Assembly: GCA_011042595.1 (NCBI GenBank)
Contig: DQWO01000230.1
Location: forward strand, 1 to 7,328
Reading direction: 5' to 3'
Source: Pseudomonadota bacterium
GTDB taxonomy: Bacteria > Desulfobacterota > Anaeroferrophillalia > Anaeroferrophillales > Anaeroferrophillaceae
Length of the DNA stretch: 7,328 nucleotides
Under the pieces are notes generated by a model. That model saw only the letters and a program-made list of their open reading frames with translations. It did not search any database and had not been told where the DNA came from. The position numbers and the translations under genes are program-made. The stretch's first letter is position 1. Each line of letters begins with the position of its first letter. Shown in pieces: positions 6,582 to 7,328 of the stretch.

Positions 6582-6788
6582 TTATGCAATCTGTGCTGTC
6601 ATCTCTTGATATGAAAATTCACTGAGCCCCGCATTAGCCTTTGCATGTTCAATTGTCATGTTTACTAAATTGCCATTTTGGTCTAGGTCAACATAAATAT
6701 TTTCACTGATTTCCCTTGTTTCATACACATCATTATCAAGAAATTCCAAATGAGCAGTATCAGTGTCAGAAAAATATTTTACCCGCAT
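6582..6788 (-). CDS. DUF2283 family small protein
   Basis: The 68-residue protein has the DUF2283 pattern: an opening strand M-R-V-K-Y-F-S-D-T-D-T-A (1-12), the E-F-L-D-N and E-T-R-E-I segments (15-27), an acidic turn YVDLDQNGNLV (32-42) and a closing strand M-T-I-E-H-A (44-49). The family is short, of unknown biochemical function, and is often found next to other small genes, including toxin-antitoxin-like DUF4258 partners; no such partner is seen here. A strong ribosome binding site, AAGGAGG (6796-6802, minus strand), lies 7 nt before the ATG. The last 19 or so residues (LSEFSYQEMTAQIA end) go beyond the conserved core. The gene is the last of a minus-strand cluster with the zinc-finger and CcbP-like genes. 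Confidence 0.85.
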   Translation of the reverse strand: MRVKYFSDTDTAHLEFLDNDVYETREISENIYVDLDQNGNLVNMTIEHAKANAGLSEFSYQEMTAQIA

Positions 6789-6877
6789 TACTCATCCTCC
6801 TTATAAGACCTGTCGAAAAAAGCGTTGTGTACCGTTTCATGATCTTCTAATGAGATTCCCGATATCTTTGTTCGCAT
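6788..6877 (-). pseudogene. Possible displaced C-terminal part of the zinc-finger gene (29-codon frame)
   Basis: A 29-codon frame (MRTKISGISLEDHE start, F-F-D-R-S-Y-K-E-D-E end) overlaps the end of the zinc-finger frame and stops in TAATG, sharing one base with the DUF2283 start. It has no ribosome binding site and an in-frame TAG (6886-6884) stands two codons before its ATG, so independent translation is doubtful. If one base were added in the three-base run at 6858-6860, the zinc-finger frame would run into it, giving a 65-residue protein whose stop overlaps the DUF2283 start. It may therefore be a frameshifted tail rather than a separate gene, or simply a chance open frame. Confidence 0.3.
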
Positions 6878-6984
6878 TCTTTGCTACAATAATGTTCACT
6901 TTTTTTATGGAGTGATTTTTGACAAAACATACAGCTGGATGGATATCCTTTTCTAACTGGGGCTGCCAACTTTTCCATGCTCAT
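6847..6984 (-). CDS. Small four-cysteine zinc-finger protein (treble-clef / DUF2116-like)
   Basis: This 45-residue frame is easily missed because of its size. It contains C18-x2-C21-x11-C33-x3-C37 (CMFCQ, then HYCSKEC), the spacing of small treble-clef or zinc-ribbon proteins such as DUF2116, where the second half reads F-C-S-x-E-C. The four cysteines should bind one Zn2+. The rest is basic (K, R) and could contact nucleic acid or a partner protein, which is inference. Its ATG overlaps the stop of the upstream CcbP-like gene as TGATG, a hallmark of translational coupling, and it has no strong ribosome binding site of its own. A second in-frame ATG lies at codon 3. The frame ends 30 nt inside another short open frame, and a one-base frameshift may have shortened it. 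Confidence 0.65.
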   Translation of the reverse strand: MSMEKLAAPVRKGYPSSCMFCQKSLHKKSEHYCSKECEQRYRESH

Positions 6985-7328
6985 CAGTAGTTGATATGCC
7001 AGACGGAATAATCATGAAGAAGTTGATAATTACGGCTTCCTTTATCTGTATCTTCCAGCCATGATAGACCAATTGTAAATATTTTTTGATCTGTTTTTCT
7101 TTTTACTTTTCCAATTATTTCATTTTCATCATTTTCTGGTGGAAGCAGCTCAATAAGTTCAAATTGATCGGTGTGCGAGGGGTTATTTTTCTTTAATTTC
7201 TCATATTCTTTCTGACTCCGACCTCCCATGACATAAGGCTCTTCCCAAGGAAAATCTTCCACACCTGTTAATATACAAAAAGCTTTGGTATTTTTTTGTA
7301 AATGATCAAGATATTTAAGAGCATTTTC
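6984..7328 (-). CDS. CcbP-like (putative calcium-binding) protein, 5' end outside the window
   Basis: The frame is open to the right edge, giving at least 114 residues, so the gene is truncated by the window. A GTG at 7262 is not the likely start because the upstream codons continue the same domain (A-L-K-Y-L-D-H-L, then C-I-L-T-G-V-E-D-F-P-W-E-E). The C-terminal half has I-I-G-K-V-K-R-K, then I-G-L-S-W-L-E-D-T-D-K, then N-Y-Q-L-L-H-D-Y-S-V-W-H-I-N-Y. This fits the pattern I recall for the cyanobacterial calcium-binding protein CcbP family, which ends in a D-Y-x-x-W-x-x-N motif. The protein is acidic (the P-P-E-N-D-E-N-E stretch). Calcium binding is known only for the family prototype and not shown here. 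Its TGA overlaps the zinc-finger gene start by one base. The DNA is very AT-rich (13 G/C in 7081-7140). Confidence 0.55.
   Translation of the reverse strand, partial: ENALKYLDHLQKNTKAFCILTGVEDFPWEEPYVMGGRSQKEYEKLKKNNPSHTDQFELIELLPPENDENEIIGKVKRKTDQKIFTIGLSWLEDTDKGSRNYQLLHDYSVWHINY

Noticed and set aside
7260..7262. GTG at 7262 as the start of the CcbP-like gene
   Set aside because: It falls inside the motif T-G-V-E-D-F-P-W-E-E, and the upstream codons stay open to the edge and continue the domain, so the true start is outside the window.

Overview
This window looks like chromosomal DNA of a Gram-negative anaerobe or facultative anaerobe, most likely a Desulfobacterota (deltaproteobacterial) relative. 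That placement is an inference. It rests on an alaC-hom pair like the one I associate with Geobacter/Desulfuromonas-type genomes, an anaerobe-type ferrous iron uptake locus, and a protein of the futalosine menaquinone-pathway family. No rRNA, tRNA or other phylogenetic marker is present.

Layout. (1) Positions 37-600, minus strand: an unrecognised protein with one N-terminal membrane anchor and a coiled coil. (2) Positions 601-954: an intergenic region holding a 141-bp imperfect palindrome (643-783) that looks like a MITE or other dispersed palindromic repeat, then a leader with two potential stem-loops ahead of alaC. (3) Positions 955-3470, plus strand: alaC (AlaC-type aminotransferase) and hom (homoserine dehydrogenase with a C-terminal ACT domain), 26 nt apart and probably one operon. 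(4) Positions 3471-3592: an AT-rich gap with a possible promoter and short palindromes. (5) Positions 3593-6427, plus strand: feoA, feoB (one-base overlap) and an MqnD-family protein 22 nt downstream, a compact operon that puts a divergent menaquinone-pathway-like protein together with ferrous iron transport. (6) Positions 6428-6581: a convergent intergenic region with a stem-loop. (7) Positions 6582-7328, minus strand: a cluster of small AT-rich genes. In transcription order these are a CcbP-like protein cut by the window edge, a 45-residue four-cysteine zinc-finger protein joined to it by a TGATG overlap, and a DUF2283 protein. A base lost from a three-base run may have split the zinc-finger gene. 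The region resembles accessory DNA, unlike the core genes to its left.

How the genes work together. AlaC and Hom belong to amino-acid metabolism (alanine transamination and the aspartate-to-threonine/methionine branch). FeoA and FeoB import Fe2+ or a similar metal under reducing conditions. The MqnD-like protein keeps the family's catalytic-type histidine but lacks the usual N-terminal SPCPND signature, so its substrate is uncertain. I found no CRISPR array, transposase, RNA gene or origin. The best candidates for something undescribed are the feoAB-MqnD-like linkage, the FeoB with a shortened linker between its GTPase and membrane parts, and the CcbP-like/zinc-finger/DUF2283 cassette.
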